From: Dysgonomonas sp. BGC7
GTDB taxonomy: Bacteria; Bacteroidota; Bacteroidia; Bacteroidales; Dysgonomonadaceae
NCBI RefSeq assembly: GCF_001261735.1
Contig: NZ_CVRP01000018.1
Span: forward strand, 1 to 64,000
Length of the DNA stretch: 64,000 bases
Reading direction: 5' to 3'
Part shown: positions 25,590 through 35,518 of the stretch, piece after piece
Layout: every line of letters begins with the position of its first letter
How positions within the stretch are numbered: the first letter of the stretch is position 1
Notes under the pieces: model-generated
What the model saw: only the letters and a program-made list of their open reading frames with translations
The model's database searches: none
What the model was told of the DNA's origin: nothing
Program-made: the position numbers and the translations under genes

Positions 25590-26384
25590 ATGATAGATAT
25601 TCAATGTTTAATTAGAGATTTGGGTGAAGTAAGAGCAAAGTCTCCGTTGGTTCATAATATTACAAATTATGTAGTTATGAACAATACGGCTAATGCTCTG
25701 CTGGCTGTTGGTGCATCTCCCGTGATGGCACATTCTCTCGAAGAAGTAGCCGATATGGCAGGTATAGCATCTGCTTTAGTAATTAATATAGGTACGCTCG
25801 AACCATTTTGGGTGGAAGCAATGCTGATAGCCGGCAAAACGGCATCAACAAAAGGTACTCCTGTTGTATTAGATCCCGTTGGGGCTGGTGCTACAGCTTA
25901 TCGTACGAAAGTATGTAAGCAGATAATCGAAGAGTGCAAGCCGTCTATAATAAGAGGAAATGCTTCTGAAATAATGGCTCTCTGCAACTCGGCACAACAA
26001 ACAAAAGGTGTAGATAGCACCGATTCGTCTGAGGTTGCAGTAGATTATGCAAAGGCATTGGCTAAGCAGTTGGGAGCTGTAGTTGTTGTTAGCGGGCAAA
26101 CTGATTATATTACTGATGGAACAGTGGTGAATACTGTAGAAAATGGAAATCCGATGATGGCTCGTGTTACCGGAATGGGATGTACTGCTACTGCCATAGT
26201 TGCTGCCTTTGCTGCCGTAAATAAGAATGTACTCGAAGCTGCTACTCATGGTATGGCAATAATGGGTATTTCGGGAGAAATAGCATCGCGAGAATCAGCA
26301 GGAAACGGGAGTTTACAGGTAAATTTCTTAGATACGCTGTACAACCTTGACGAGAAGGATATAAAAGAAAATATCAAGAAGTGA
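25590..26384 (+). CDS. thiM: Hydroxyethylthiazole kinase
   Basis: A 264-aa kinase that phosphorylates 4-methyl-5-(2-hydroxyethyl)thiazole for thiamin salvage. Family signs are [32 protein letters not shown] and the anion-hole stretch [13 protein letters not shown]. The ATG at 25590 ([10 protein letters not shown]) starts after the terminator hairpin; the longer frame from 25497 would begin inside the riboswitch. It is the first gene of the riboswitch-controlled operon and its stop overlaps the thiE GTG start. Confidence 0.97.
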   Translation: MIDIQCLIRDLGEVRAKSPLVHNITNYVVMNNTANALLAVGASPVMAHSLEEVADMAGIASALVINIGTLEPFWVEAMLIAGKTASTKGTPVVLDPVGAGATAYRTKVCKQIIEECKPSIIRGNASEIMALCNSAQQTKGVDSTDSSEVAVDYAKALAKQLGAVVVVSGQTDYITDGTVVNTVENGNPMMARVTGMGCTATAIVAAFAAVNKNVLEAATHGMAIMGISGEIASRESAGNGSLQVNFLDTLYNLDEKDIKENIKK

Positions 26385-27028
26385 ATAGAATATTAGATTT
26401 TGATTTAAGCCTTTATTTGGTTACTGACCGTTCTTTATCGTTGAACCGTTCTTTGGTTGAAGTTGTCGAAAAAGCAGTTAAAGGAGGTGTGACGATGGTG
26501 CAGCTTAGAGAGAAGGATGCCTCTACATTGGAATTTTACAATTTGGCAATGATGTTGAAGCCACTGCTCAGTTCTTATAATGTCCCTTTGATAATAAATG
26601 ACAGGCTCGATATTGCTCTGGCATGCGATGCCGATGGTGTACATATCGGACAGAGTGATATGCCCTATGCAGTAGCGAGAAAACTACTGGGGAAAAATAA
26701 AATAATAGGCTTATCGGTAGAGAGCATACAGGATGCTGTGGATGCTAACGGTTTAGATGTGGATTATATAGGTATATCTCCTGTCTTCGATACTTCTACA
26801 AAAACAGATACAGCCAGAGCCTTAGGGCTGGAGGGTATAAGAGAAATAACCCGCATATGCAAGCATCCGAGTGTTGGTATAGGAGGAATAAACAAAGAGA
26901 ATGCAAGGAGCATAATGATGTCCGGAGCTAAGGGGGTGTCTGTTGTGTCGGCAATAATGTCGGCAAAGAACCCCGAAACGGCAGCAATAGAATTGAGGAA
27001 TATAATAAGCAAAACAAATAATATATAA
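26381..27028 (+). CDS. thiE: Thiamin phosphate synthase
   Basis: A 215-aa TIM-barrel enzyme joining hydroxymethylpyrimidine diphosphate and thiazole phosphate into thiamin phosphate. Motifs include [34 protein letters not shown], shown here only by position about 70-92, and [11 protein letters not shown]. The start is GTG at 26381, overlapping the thiM TGA (GTGA), which points to translational coupling. It is 4 bp before tenA. Confidence 0.96.
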   Translation: MNRILDFDLSLYLVTDRSLSLNRSLVEVVEKAVKGGVTMVQLREKDASTLEFYNLAMMLKPLLSSYNVPLIINDRLDIALACDADGVHIGQSDMPYAVARKLLGKNKIIGLSVESIQDAVDANGLDVDYIGISPVFDTSTKTDTARALGLEGIREITRICKHPSVGIGGINKENARSIMMSGAKGVSVVSAIMSAKNPETAAIELRNIISKTNNI

Positions 27029-27032
27029 ACAA

Positions 27033-27686
27033 ATGAAATGGAGCGAAGATGCATGGAACGCAGCCAAGCCTGTATATGATAATATACTGAAACTGCCGTT
27101 TATCGAAGGATTGATAAACGGCACGCTAGAACAAAGCAAGTTTATTTTCTACATACAGCAAGATGCACTTTATCTGGCTGAATATGGTAAAGTGCTGACG
27201 GCAATCGCAACACGGCTAAACAGGGCTGAGCATATAGAAGCTTTTATCCACTTTGCAGCCGATACAATGGTTGTAGAAAGAGGTCTACATGAATCGTTTA
27301 TTAGTCAGATAGATGGTTGTGCTAACCCTAAAGCCTCGCCAAGTTGTTTGTTATATACCTCCTTTCTACAAAAGCAGGTTGCTTTTGCTCCGGTCGAAGT
27401 TTTAGTTGCAGCTGTATTGCCTTGCTTTTGGATTTATAAAGAGGTAGGAGATTATATTCTCGAACATCAAACGAAAGGTCAAAATCCTTATCAGGCGTGG
27501 ATAGATACTTATGGAGGTGAAGAATTTGAAAAATCCGTGAATACGGCTATTACTATCTCTAACGAATTAGCAGATAAATGCACGAAGGAGCAACGGCAGC
27601 AAATGACAGATGCCTATGTTATGTGCTCAAAAATGGAGTGGTTATTTTGGGATAGTGCATGGCGACTCGAAAAATGGCCTGTTTAA
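27033..27686 (+). CDS. tenA: Aminopyrimidine aminohydrolase / thiaminase II
   Basis: A 217-aa helical TenA family enzyme that converts aminopyrimidine breakdown products of thiamin into hydroxymethylpyrimidine. Recognisable stretches are FIFYIQQDALYLAEYGKVL near residue 40, CLLYTSFLQ with a cysteine near the active site (about 110), and CFWIYKEVGD near 135. It starts 4 bp after thiE in the salvage operon. Confidence 0.95.
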   Translation: MKWSEDAWNAAKPVYDNILKLPFIEGLINGTLEQSKFIFYIQQDALYLAEYGKVLTAIATRLNRAEHIEAFIHFAADTMVVERGLHESFISQIDGCANPKASPSCLLYTSFLQKQVAFAPVEVLVAAVLPCFWIYKEVGDYILEHQTKGQNPYQAWIDTYGGEEFEKSVNTAITISNELADKCTKEQRQQMTDAYVMCSKMEWLFWDSAWRLEKWPV

Positions 27687-27708
27687 ATTAAGTAAAAGAA
27701 AGAAGAAA

Positions 27709-28518
27709 ATGAAGAAATATAAAATAGCGTTGTCTATTGCAGGCAGCGATCCTAGTGGGGGAGCTGGAATACAAGCTGATCTTAAAACTTTTTCTGCTTG
27801 TGGTTGCTATGGTGCAACGGCGATAGTGGCAGTGGTAGATGAGAATACGGTTGGGGTAACGGGTGTACATCCTATTCCTGTGTCATTTGTGTCGGGACAA
27901 ATAAAATCAGTGTTGGACGATATCGGGGCAGACGCAATAAAGATAGGCATGCTTCATTCGTCAGAATTAATTAGGGCTATAAAAGAGACTTTGTCTCATT
28001 ATAATGTCAGAAATATTGTTCTTGATCCTGTAATGGTTGCTACGTCTGGCGACAAACTGTTGCAAGACGAGGCAATAGAAACACTGAAAAATGAACTGAT
28101 ACCTTTTGTAAGAGTAATAACACCCAATATCCCCGAAGCTGAAATTTTATTAGGAAAGAAGATCAAGAGTCAGGAAGATTTGTTTTCGGTAGTCAAAGAC
28201 CTTTCGTTTGGAAATAAGGTGTCGGTAATGTTAAAGGCAGGTCATCTTACTGACGATAAACTTATAGATGTATTTTACAATGCCGAAAGTGGAGAAATTA
28301 TAAAACTGGAATCGAAGCGTATCTACACCAAAAACACACATGGAACAGGCTGTACTTTTTCTTCTGCTATTGCTGCGTATCTGGCTAAAGGTTTGCCTCT
28401 GAACGATGCGGTGCGAGAGGCCAAAGAGTACATAAATAATGCTATAGTTGCAGGTGCAGATTATGAAATAGGAAAAGGCCACGGGTCGGTACATCATTTT
28501 TCAAAATTCTGGGATTAA
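27709..28518 (+). CDS. thiD: Hydroxymethylpyrimidine (phosphate) kinase
   Basis: A 269-aa ribokinase-fold enzyme that phosphorylates HMP and HMP-phosphate. The substrate motif is SIAGSDPSGGAGIQADLKTF at the N-terminus, and the anion hole with catalytic aspartate region is THGTGCTFSSAIAA near 220. The ATG at 27709 fits; the longer frame (27610) overlaps tenA. It closes the operon, which thus covers salvage of both the thiazole and pyrimidine moieties; no de novo genes (thiC, thiG, thiH) are present here. Confidence 0.96.
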   Translation: MKKYKIALSIAGSDPSGGAGIQADLKTFSACGCYGATAIVAVVDENTVGVTGVHPIPVSFVSGQIKSVLDDIGADAIKIGMLHSSELIRAIKETLSHYNVRNIVLDPVMVATSGDKLLQDEAIETLKNELIPFVRVITPNIPEAEILLGKKIKSQEDLFSVVKDLSFGNKVSVMLKAGHLTDDKLIDVFYNAESGEIIKLESKRIYTKNTHGTGCTFSSAIAAYLAKGLPLNDAVREAKEYINNAIVAGADYEIGKGHGSVHHFSKFWD

Positions 28519-28579
28519 CGTTCTATAAGTAGACAGAGTTTTTCTACCTTTGGGTTTTCAATTACAAATTATCATAAAA

Positions 28580-29842
28580 ATGGCTTGTGAAGATTCTAAA
28601 AAGGAAAAATTCGCTACGCGGATAATAAATCAAAGGTTCAACAAAAAAGATGTACATGGTGCGATATCTATGCCGGTTTATCGCAGTGCTGCATTCGAGT
28701 TTGCAGATGCTGACAGTATAGCTGCTGCATTTCAGTATAAAGAAGAAATAGCTTCGCATACTTATACCCGCATAACGAACCCTTCGGTAGAGAATCTTGA
28801 ACGTAAAATAAAGGCTGCCTCTAGTGCCGAAAATGTGCAAATGGTAGCATCAGGGATGGCGGCTATTTCAAACACGTTTTTGGCAATTGCGTATGCAGGA
28901 GCTAATATTGTAACGTCTCCACACCTGTTTGGAAACACATTTTCTTTTTTCAAGTTCACACTGGCTGCTTTTGGAGTAGAGGTGCGATTTGTGAATACAG
29001 ATAATATAGAAGAGGTAGCTTCAGCTATAGACGACAATACATGTGCTTTTTTCTGTGAGCTGATAACTAATCCTCATTTAGAAATAGCAGACCTTCCTGA
29101 AATATCAAAGCTTCTCAAGAGTAGAGGTGTTCCCATGATTGTAGATACTACCATTGTTCCTTGGTGCGGATTTGATGCACGAGAAGCAGGAGTCGATCTG
29201 GAGGTGGTTTCTACAACTAAATATGTGTCGGGAGGAGCTACGTCTATTGGAGGAGCTATTCTTGACTACGGAACTTTCGACTGGAAAAATAATAAAAGAT
29301 TGAACGATGTAGCAAAGACGGATTCAATGTCTCAGTTTACTTTCAAACTAAAGAGAGAAATTGCCCGCAATCTTGGTGCGGCAATAGATCCGGAAGTCGC
29401 TTATTTGCAGTCATTGGGCATGGAGTCGTTGCAAGTCCGTTTCGAGAGAATGTCGGAATCTGCCTATAAGTTAGCTCAGTTTCTCGAACGACAGGAACAA
29501 GTGGTAAAGGTAGGATATACCAAATTGTCTTCCTCTCCCTATAAAGCAGTTTCAGATAAATTATTTACGGGCAATCCGGGAGCTATGCTTACATTTAGTC
29601 TCAAGGACAAAGCGGCTTGTTATAGTTTTATGAATCAACTGCAAATAATAAGAAGAGCAACCAATCTGTTCGACAACAAAACACTTATAATCCACCCTGA
29701 GTCTACAATATACGGCACTTTCTCGAAAGAAATGAAACAGGTGATGGGTATAGAAGATAATCTACTGCGTCTGTCTGTAGGGCTAGAGGATATAGAGGAT
29801 TTGCAGAACGATATTAAGCAAGCTTTATATTCGTTAAAGTAA
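28580..29842 (+). CDS. Cys/Met metabolism PLP-dependent enzyme (methionine gamma-lyase or homoserine sulfhydrylase type)
   Basis: A 420-aa pyridoxal-phosphate enzyme of the trans-sulfuration family. The PLP lysine lies in STTKYVSGGATSIGGA near residue 217. VASGMAAISNTFLA holds the cofactor phosphate contacts, and THPHLE-like ELITNPHLEIAD precedes it. Members either eliminate methanethiol from methionine or add sulfide to O-acyl-homoserine, and sequence by eye does not separate these. The ATG at 28580 is preferred to 28550. A TACCTTTG box at 28545-28552 gives it its own promoter after the thiamin operon. Confidence 0.88.
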   Translation: MACEDSKKEKFATRIINQRFNKKDVHGAISMPVYRSAAFEFADADSIAAAFQYKEEIASHTYTRITNPSVENLERKIKAASSAENVQMVASGMAAISNTFLAIAYAGANIVTSPHLFGNTFSFFKFTLAAFGVEVRFVNTDNIEEVASAIDDNTCAFFCELITNPHLEIADLPEISKLLKSRGVPMIVDTTIVPWCGFDAREAGVDLEVVSTTKYVSGGATSIGGAILDYGTFDWKNNKRLNDVAKTDSMSQFTFKLKREIARNLGAAIDPEVAYLQSLGMESLQVRFERMSESAYKLAQFLERQEQVVKVGYTKLSSSPYKAVSDKLFTGNPGAMLTFSLKDKAACYSFMNQLQIIRRATNLFDNKTLIIHPESTIYGTFSKEMKQVMGIEDNLLRLSVGLEDIEDLQNDIKQALYSLK

Positions 29843-29955
29843 GTTTAATATTTTGTTATAATTGTCAACAGTTAGTCCTTTTTTTAAATAAAAAATAGTA
29901 TTTTTGTGCTCTAAACGAGTAAAAATCAATTTCTGGCGCTAATCCGCTGATAAAT

Positions 29956-30384
29956 ATGAAAATACAGATTGTAAACGGGCCAAACTTAAATTTGTTGGGA
30001 AAGAGAGAGCCTGATATTTATGGCAACACATCTTTCGATGACTATTTTGCCCGGTTACAGCAATTATATCCAAATTGCGAATTATCTTATTTTCAGTCTA
30101 ATCACGAAGGTGATATTATTGACAAAATTCATGAAGTAGGATTTTTATTCGATGGTATTATTATCAATGCCGGAGCCTATACTCATACGTCCATTGCCAT
30201 TCATGATGCTATTAAAGGCGTTAAGACACCGGTGCTGGAAGTTCATATATCAAATATTCATACAAGAGAAGAATTTCGGCATAAGTCTATGATTGCTCCA
30301 GCTTGCAAAGGATCTCTGATAGGCTTGGGTTTGTTGTCGTACGACTTAGCGATAGACTTTTTCCTGAAAAAGGAAAAGGCTTGA
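29956..30384 (+). CDS. aroQ: 3-Dehydroquinate dehydratase, type II
   Basis: A 142-aa enzyme that dehydrates 3-dehydroquinate in the shikimate pathway and forms dodecamers. The N-terminal VNGPNLNLLGKREPDIYG carries the catalytic arginine and the lid tyrosine. INAGAYTHTSIA near residue 77 and EVHISNIHTREEFRHKS near 100 give the remaining active-site residues. A TATTTTTG box lies at 29899-29906. The gene is followed by pyk on the same strand after 45 bp. Confidence 0.97.
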   Translation: MKIQIVNGPNLNLLGKREPDIYGNTSFDDYFARLQQLYPNCELSYFQSNHEGDIIDKIHEVGFLFDGIIINAGAYTHTSIAIHDAIKGVKTPVLEVHISNIHTREEFRHKSMIAPACKGSLIGLGLLSYDLAIDFFLKKEKA

Positions 30385-30429
30385 ATTTAAATAATTAAAA
30401 AGAACTATATATTAAACAAATTTCCATTT

Positions 30430-31896
30430 ATGACTCAGAAAAAAACGAAAATTGTAGCTACAATTTCAGACATGCGTTGTGACGTTGACTTCCTTCGTTC
30501 ACTATACAATGAAGGAATCAATGTTGTGAGAATGAACTCCGCTCATATGACAGAAGAGGGCTTTGTTCAGGTAATGACAAATGTACGCGCTGTATCGCCT
30601 AGTATTGGTATTATGATGGATACTAAAGGTCCGGAGATACGTACTACTAAAACTGCTTCAGGCGAGAAAATCGTAGTTAAAACAGGAGATAAAATTAAAG
30701 TTATCGGAGATTTGGATTTTCTTTCTACACCGGAACAAGTGTCGGTTTCTTATCCAAGCATCGTTAAGGATGTGCCTGTAGGTAGCACCCTTTTGATCGA
30801 TGATGGTGAAACTGCAATGAAAGTGATCGACAAAACTGCTGATTATTTGCTTTGCGAAGTTCAGAATGATGGAACAATTGGTAGCCGCAAGAGCGTGAAT
30901 ATACCGGGAGTAAGTGTAAACTTACCTTCTATTACTGCAAAGGACAGAAGAAGTATTGAAATTGCTATCGAAAACAAAGCTGACTTTATAGCTCACTCTT
31001 TTGTGAGACATAAACAAGACGTTTTGGACGTGCAAAAGATATTGGACGAATATAATAGCCCTATCAAGATTATCGCTAAGATCGAAAATCAGGAAGGTGT
31101 AGACAATATCGACGAAATATACGAAACTGCTTACGGAGTAATGGTTGCTCGTGGAGACTTAGGAATTGAAGTTCCTCAGGAAAAAATACCTGGAATCCAA
31201 CGTCTTCTTATACGTAAAGCTATAGAATACAAGAAACCGGTAATTGTAGCTACTCAGATGTTGCATACAATGATCGAAAACCCTCGTCCTACACGTGCCG
31301 AAGTAACGGATATTGCTAATGCAGTATATTACGGAACAGACGCAGTGATGTTGAGCGGTGAAACAGCTTATGGTAAATATCCGGTTGAGGCAGTTCGTGC
31401 GATGGCTCAAATTGCAGCAGCAGCAGAACAATCTAAATTGGATGAAAAAGTAATTCCTGTTCCATTCAAGGACTCTGAATATGATACTACTTCTTTCTTG
31501 GCTAAACAGGCAGTAAAAGCTGCTACTCAGTTAGGTTTAGGAGCTATTATCACAGATAGCTATACTGGTCGTACGGCTCGTACTATCGCAGCTTTCCGTA
31601 GTAAATGTCCTGTATTTGCAGTATGTTGCAGTCACGAAGTTGCTCGTCAGCTTTCTGTATGTTATGGTGTTGAGGCTAGCTTCCAGGAATCTACAGGTTA
31701 TACAACTCACAAGCATAAAGAATATTTCTTGAAAGCCCTAAATACTCTTCTTGAGCGTGGAGTTATCAAGAAAGAAGATACAGTTGCTTATCTTAGTGGT
31801 TCATTTGGTGAAGGTAAAGGAACATCATTCCTTGAAATCAACGGAGTAGGCCGTGTTGTAGATGCTGCTGACGCTTTCGAAGTACCGGTAGACTAA
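30430..31896 (+). CDS. pyk: Pyruvate kinase
   Basis: A 488-aa glycolytic enzyme that makes ATP and pyruvate from phosphoenolpyruvate. Motifs are VVRMNSAHMTEEG, MMDTKGPEIRTT near 65, the catalytic stretch IIAKIENQEGVDNIDEI near 215, and VMVARGDLGIEVP near 238. The signature Cys/His end VATQMLHTMIENPRPTRAE is typical. A C-terminal regulatory domain is present (about 350-470). A short hairpin at 31963-31990 follows as a possible terminator. Confidence 0.97.
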   Translation: MTQKKTKIVATISDMRCDVDFLRSLYNEGINVVRMNSAHMTEEGFVQVMTNVRAVSPSIGIMMDTKGPEIRTTKTASGEKIVVKTGDKIKVIGDLDFLSTPEQVSVSYPSIVKDVPVGSTLLIDDGETAMKVIDKTADYLLCEVQNDGTIGSRKSVNIPGVSVNLPSITAKDRRSIEIAIENKADFIAHSFVRHKQDVLDVQKILDEYNSPIKIIAKIENQEGVDNIDEIYETAYGVMVARGDLGIEVPQEKIPGIQRLLIRKAIEYKKPVIVATQMLHTMIENPRPTRAEVTDIANAVYYGTDAVMLSGETAYGKYPVEAVRAMAQIAAAAEQSKLDEKVIPVPFKDSEYDTTSFLAKQAVKAATQLGLGAIITDSYTGRTARTIAAFRSKCPVFAVCCSHEVARQLSVCYGVEASFQESTGYTTHKHKEYFLKALNTLLERGVIKKEDTVAYLSGSFGEGKGTSFLEINGVGRVVDAADAFEVPVD

Positions 31897-31962
31897 CTGA
31901 AAAATAGGTGTTGATTATTGTTGAATAATCAAACTTGTAAAATATAATAAGAAAAATGAGGT

Positions 31963-31990
31963 AATGAGATTTGTCATTATCTCATTTTTG
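31963..31990 (+). terminator. Probable terminator after pyk
   Basis: AATGAGAT and ATCTCATT (31963-31970 and 31979-31986) pair perfectly, followed by TTT. The stem is short. Confidence 0.5.
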
Positions 31991-32024
31991 TATAAAATAT
32001 CTATCTTCGAAAAAAAAGATTTTA

Positions 32025-32669
32025 ATGGGGTTAGAAAGTAACGAAGCTATAGAAGGCTATATACTCTCTCATATCGATGAAGAGAGCGATTTGTTGAAGC
32101 AACTCAACCGTGATGCACATGTAAATTTGCTGAAGCCTCGTATGCTGTCGGGGCATTTGCAAGGTCGGATGTTGAAGATGTTCTGCAGAATGCTTCAACC
32201 TAAATATATTCTCGAGATAGGTACATATACGGCTTATGCAACTCTCTGTCTGGCAGAGGGAGCCATTGACGATGCCGAGATTCATACTTTGGAAGTGAAC
32301 GATGAACTGGAAGACTTCATTATGAAATATCTGCATCAGACTAAGCTGAAAGATAAGATACATTTGCATATTGGCGATGCTATGGAAATAATACCTACCA
32401 TCGACAGGGTTTTCGATTTGGTATTCATCGATGCAAATAAACGGCATTATATAGAATATTACAATCTGATCTTCGATAAAGTTCGTTCAGGCGGACTTAT
32501 TATTGCGGACAATACTTTGTGGGATGGGCATGTGCTCGATGTTCCGAAACCTGCAGATAAGCAAACTATCGGCATACAAATGTTTAATGAAATGGTGGCA
32601 AAAGACGATAGGGTAGAAAAAGTGATATTGCCTGTGAGGGATGGTCTGACTCTTATATGGAAGAAATAG
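32025..32669 (+). CDS. SAM-dependent O-methyltransferase (COMT-like)
   Basis: A 214-aa class I methyltransferase of the caffeoyl-CoA/catechol O-methyltransferase group. The SAM loop is LEIGTYTAYATLCLAEG near residue 63, and the metal-binding aspartates lie in DLVFIDANKRHYIEYY near 135 and IIADNTLWDG near 160. Its acceptor is unknown; bacterial relatives methylate catechols or modify tRNA (YrrM/TrmR). The ATG at 32025 fits; the frame extends to 31971 through the pyk hairpin. Confidence 0.9.
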   Translation: MGLESNEAIEGYILSHIDEESDLLKQLNRDAHVNLLKPRMLSGHLQGRMLKMFCRMLQPKYILEIGTYTAYATLCLAEGAIDDAEIHTLEVNDELEDFIMKYLHQTKLKDKIHLHIGDAMEIIPTIDRVFDLVFIDANKRHYIEYYNLIFDKVRSGGLIIADNTLWDGHVLDVPKPADKQTIGIQMFNEMVAKDDRVEKVILPVRDGLTLIWKK

Positions 32670-32776
32670 CAGATCGGTATTTTATCTTTACTGTATAAAG
32701 GATAACCATTGTTAGCTGTTAACTGATTACTGTTAACTGAAAAGTATTACCTTTACATTCTAAATTATTAAAATAA

Positions 32777-33130
32777 ATGGATACAACCAGACAAGAAAAA
32801 ATAAATCGTCTTATTCAAAAGGAACTAAGTGAAATATTCAGGAAGCAAACACAGCAGATGCGAGGGTTGATTGTTTCTGTCAGCACAGTACGTGTGAGTC
32901 CCGATTTGGGGATGGCAAAAGTATATCTGAGCATTTTCCCTTCCGAGCAGGCAAAGGATATATTGACAAATATCAAGACAAATATCAAGACTTTGCGTTT
33001 CGATTTAGGACAAAAGTTGGGAAAACAGTTACGTGTAATTCCTGAATTGGCGTTTTATCTCGACGACTCTCTCGATTATCTGGAGAATATAGATAGGCTA
33101 TTAGGATCTGATAATAAAAAAGACGAATAA
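32777..33130 (+). CDS. rbfA: Ribosome-binding factor A
   Basis: A 117-aa KH-like protein that helps mature the 30S subunit at the 16S rRNA 5' end. Family stretches are LIQKELSEIFRK, VSTVRVSPDLGMAKVYLS and LRVIPELAFYLDDSLDY. It is 3 bp upstream of the permease gene on the same strand; the rbfA-permease pairing is common in Bacteroidetes. Confidence 0.95.
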   Translation: MDTTRQEKINRLIQKELSEIFRKQTQQMRGLIVSVSTVRVSPDLGMAKVYLSIFPSEQAKDILTNIKTNIKTLRFDLGQKLGKQLRVIPELAFYLDDSLDYLENIDRLLGSDNKKDE

Positions 33131-33133
33131 GCC

Positions 33134-34351
33134 TTGAATCTTCCTCTGCATATAGCCCGGCGTTATCTTTTTGCTAAGAAATCTCATAATGCAGTTAATG
33201 TCATATCTTTAATCTCGGTATGTGGTATTGCTATTGCCACAGCTGCACTGGTGTGTGTATTATCTGTGTTTAACGGCTTTACGGGGGTAGTGACTAAAAC
33301 ATTTAGCGATTTCGATCCCGATTTACAGATTGTTACTGTGTACGGTAAAGTGTTCACGCCTAATACGTCCCAACTGGAGAAAATAAAGAGTATTACGGAT
33401 GTAGAATTTATTTCAGAATCTTTAGAGGAAAATGCCCTTGCGATATATGGAGACAGGCAAGAGCCAATTGTACTTAAAGGTGTTTCTTCCGAATTCGAGA
33501 ATCTCGCAAATATAAAGAACCTGATAATAGATGGACGCTTTGTTTTGCGTGAAGGAGATGTGGATAATGGAGTAATAGGTGCAGGGTTGGCTATGTTTCT
33601 GAATGTAAGAGCCAACTTTATGAGCCCGGTCGAAATATATGTGCCTAAGAGGAATGCTCGTGTCAATCCTGCGAATCCATCTAGTGCTTTCGATCGAGAT
33701 GATGTTTTTATAGGCGGTGTATTTGCTCTCAATCAGGCTAAATATGATGATCAGATGCTTATTGTGTCTATCGACCTTGCCCGCGAATTGCTAAGATACG
33801 AAAAGGAAGTTTCGTCTTTGGATATAAAACTGAAAGAAGGAGCAAATGTTGCTTCTGTGCAAAAGCAAATAAAAAGTATTATAGGAAATAACCTGATTGT
33901 AAAAGACCGTTTCGAGCAACAGGAAGATATGTATCGGATGGTGAATGTAGAAAAATGGGTGACATTTCTTATTCTTGGTATTATCCTCATAATAGCTGCT
34001 TTTAATGTCGTTGGTTCTTTATCTATCTTGATAATAGAAAAGAATGAGGATATTATTGTGCTAAAGAATCTTGGAGCAAATAATAAACTGATTACACGTA
34101 TTTTTCTACTCGAAGGCTGGCTGATAAATCTGGTAGGAGCTTTTTCCGGACTTATTTTAGGACTTGTTATTTGTCTGTTGCAACAATATTTAGGTTTACT
34201 CAGACTGGGGTCGGGACAAGGCGAATTTGTGCTTGACGCATATCCGGTTTCTGTCTATCCATTAGATATATTACTTATTTTAATAACAGTGTCTGTTATT
34301 GGATTCTTAGCCGTAATATATCCTGTAAATAGCTTGCGTAAGCGTTTGTAG
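33134..34351 (+). CDS. FtsX/LolE-type ABC transporter permease
   Basis: A 405-aa inner-membrane permease of the lipoprotein-releasing (LolC/LolE) or MacB/FtsX kind. It has one N-terminal transmembrane segment (about 18-45), a large periplasmic domain (about 50-270) and three C-terminal segments (about 278-305, 325-350, 365-395), with the FtsX-type WVTFLILGIILIIAAFNVVGS (given as a guide, residues about 278-298). The start is a TTG 3 bp after rbfA, with no nearby ATG. The ATP-binding partner gene is not in this cluster. Confidence 0.88.
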   Translation: MNLPLHIARRYLFAKKSHNAVNVISLISVCGIAIATAALVCVLSVFNGFTGVVTKTFSDFDPDLQIVTVYGKVFTPNTSQLEKIKSITDVEFISESLEENALAIYGDRQEPIVLKGVSSEFENLANIKNLIIDGRFVLREGDVDNGVIGAGLAMFLNVRANFMSPVEIYVPKRNARVNPANPSSAFDRDDVFIGGVFALNQAKYDDQMLIVSIDLARELLRYEKEVSSLDIKLKEGANVASVQKQIKSIIGNNLIVKDRFEQQEDMYRMVNVEKWVTFLILGIILIIAAFNVVGSLSILIIEKNEDIIVLKNLGANNKLITRIFLLEGWLINLVGAFSGLILGLVICLLQQYLGLLRLGSGQGEFVLDAYPVSVYPLDILLILITVSVIGFLAVIYPVNSLRKRL

Positions 34352-34366
34352 GTAAACTTTCGGTTT

Positions 34367-34780
34367 TTATTCTCCTGCTTGTGGAGGGATTTCCTGTTGT
34401 TGGCTTGGTATTACAGGCTCAAAAGCAACAATGCTATCCACTATAAATTTAGTGTAACCTCTCCAAGGCAACACTCCGTAAAATTCTTTATAGTGTAGTT
34501 TTACATTTTGTCCGCTCAGAGACATTAGTTTTATTGCAAGGTCTTTGTCGTCTATCGAAAATTGAAATTCATTGGATTGCAATCCTTGTTGTCCCGGACG
34601 AAATCCCGATTGAATCAATTCTCCTTCATATGTTTTAAAGATAATACCCTTATGTTTCACATTGTTCAATATTCCGGCTTTTACGCCCGAATCGCTGTAA
34701 GGAACATAATACCATATATAGCCAAATATCAGTAATCCGACAATTATTATAGTAGCTATTATTAACGATACTTTTTTCAT
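34367..34780 (-). CDS. Conserved single-pass membrane protein
   Basis: A 137-aa protein with an N-terminal transmembrane anchor (about 5-27) and a beta-rich extracytoplasmic part holding VKHKGIIFKTYEGELIQSG and LHYKEFYGVLPWRGYTKF. I associate it with a Bacteroidetes family sometimes mislabelled as 6-phosphogluconate dehydrogenase. Function unknown. Its minus-strand TATCTTTG box (34842-34849) lies about 60 bp upstream of the start. Confidence 0.72.
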   Translation of the reverse strand: MKKVSLIIATIIIVGLLIFGYIWYYVPYSDSGVKAGILNNVKHKGIIFKTYEGELIQSGFRPGQQGLQSNEFQFSIDDKDLAIKLMSLSGQNVKLHYKEFYGVLPWRGYTKFIVDSIVAFEPVIPSQQQEIPPQAGE

Positions 34781-34915
34781 AATTCTTGGTGGTTAATCTT
34801 CTGATTGTTAAAACGTATAAAAAAGTGTTTTGTTCAGGAGGCAAAGATATTCATATTTTTAAACTATTTTTGTTCTGGCATAGAATTTATAACAAAGGAA
34901 CAAAAGAAAGATCAG

Positions 34916-35518
34916 ATGATTGTAAAAGATGCACAGTTTGTAATTAGTAATACCGATTATAGAAAATGTCCTCAGGACGATAAACCTGAATACGCTTTTA
35001 TAGGACGTTCCAATGTGGGAAAGTCTTCGCTTATAAATATGCTTACCAATCGTAAAGGATTGGCAATGACATCTTCGAAGCCGGGAAAAACACAGCTTAT
35101 CAATCATTTTATAATTAACGACGAATGGTATTTGGTCGATTTGCCCGGATATGGATATGCGCAACGAGGTAAAGAGGGTAGAGAGAAGATACGTGTAATT
35201 ATAGAAGATTATATTCTCGAACGTGCTCAGTTGACCTGTCTGTTTTTATTGTTAGACTGTCGGCACGAACCTCAAAAGATTGATTTGGAATTTATAGAGT
35301 GGTTAGGCGAATCGGAAATACCGTTTGCAATAGTCTTTACCAAAATAGACAAAATAAGTAAAGGTAAATTGAGTGATAATATGGCTCTCTATACATCTAA
35401 GCTTCATGAAACCTGGGACGAATTACCTCAGATTTTTTACACGTCCTCTGAACATAAACTTGGTGGACAAGATATATTGAATTACATAGAAAGCATAAAT
35501 AAAAATATTAAAGAATGA
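34916..35518 (+). CDS. engB: Ribosome-biogenesis GTPase EngB/YsxC
   Basis: A 200-aa GTPase required for 50S subunit assembly. The P-loop [12 protein letters not shown], the switch threonine in [18 protein letters not shown] (G3) and TKIDK (G4) are present. The ATG at 34916 matches the family; the frame goes back to 34805 without similarity. Its TGA overlaps the guaD ATG by ATGA, so the two are translationally coupled. Confidence 0.96.
   Translation: MIVKDAQFVISNTDYRKCPQDDKPEYAFIGRSNVGKSSLINMLTNRKGLAMTSSKPGKTQLINHFIINDEWYLVDLPGYGYAQRGKEGREKIRVIIEDYILERAQLTCLFLLLDCRHEPQKIDLEFIEWLGESEIPFAIVFTKIDKISKGKLSDNMALYTSKLHETWDELPQIFYTSSEHKLGGQDILNYIESINKNIKE

Noticed and set aside
33184-33732. 182-codon minus frame opposite the permease gene
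   Set aside because: Shadow; no motif and no start signals.
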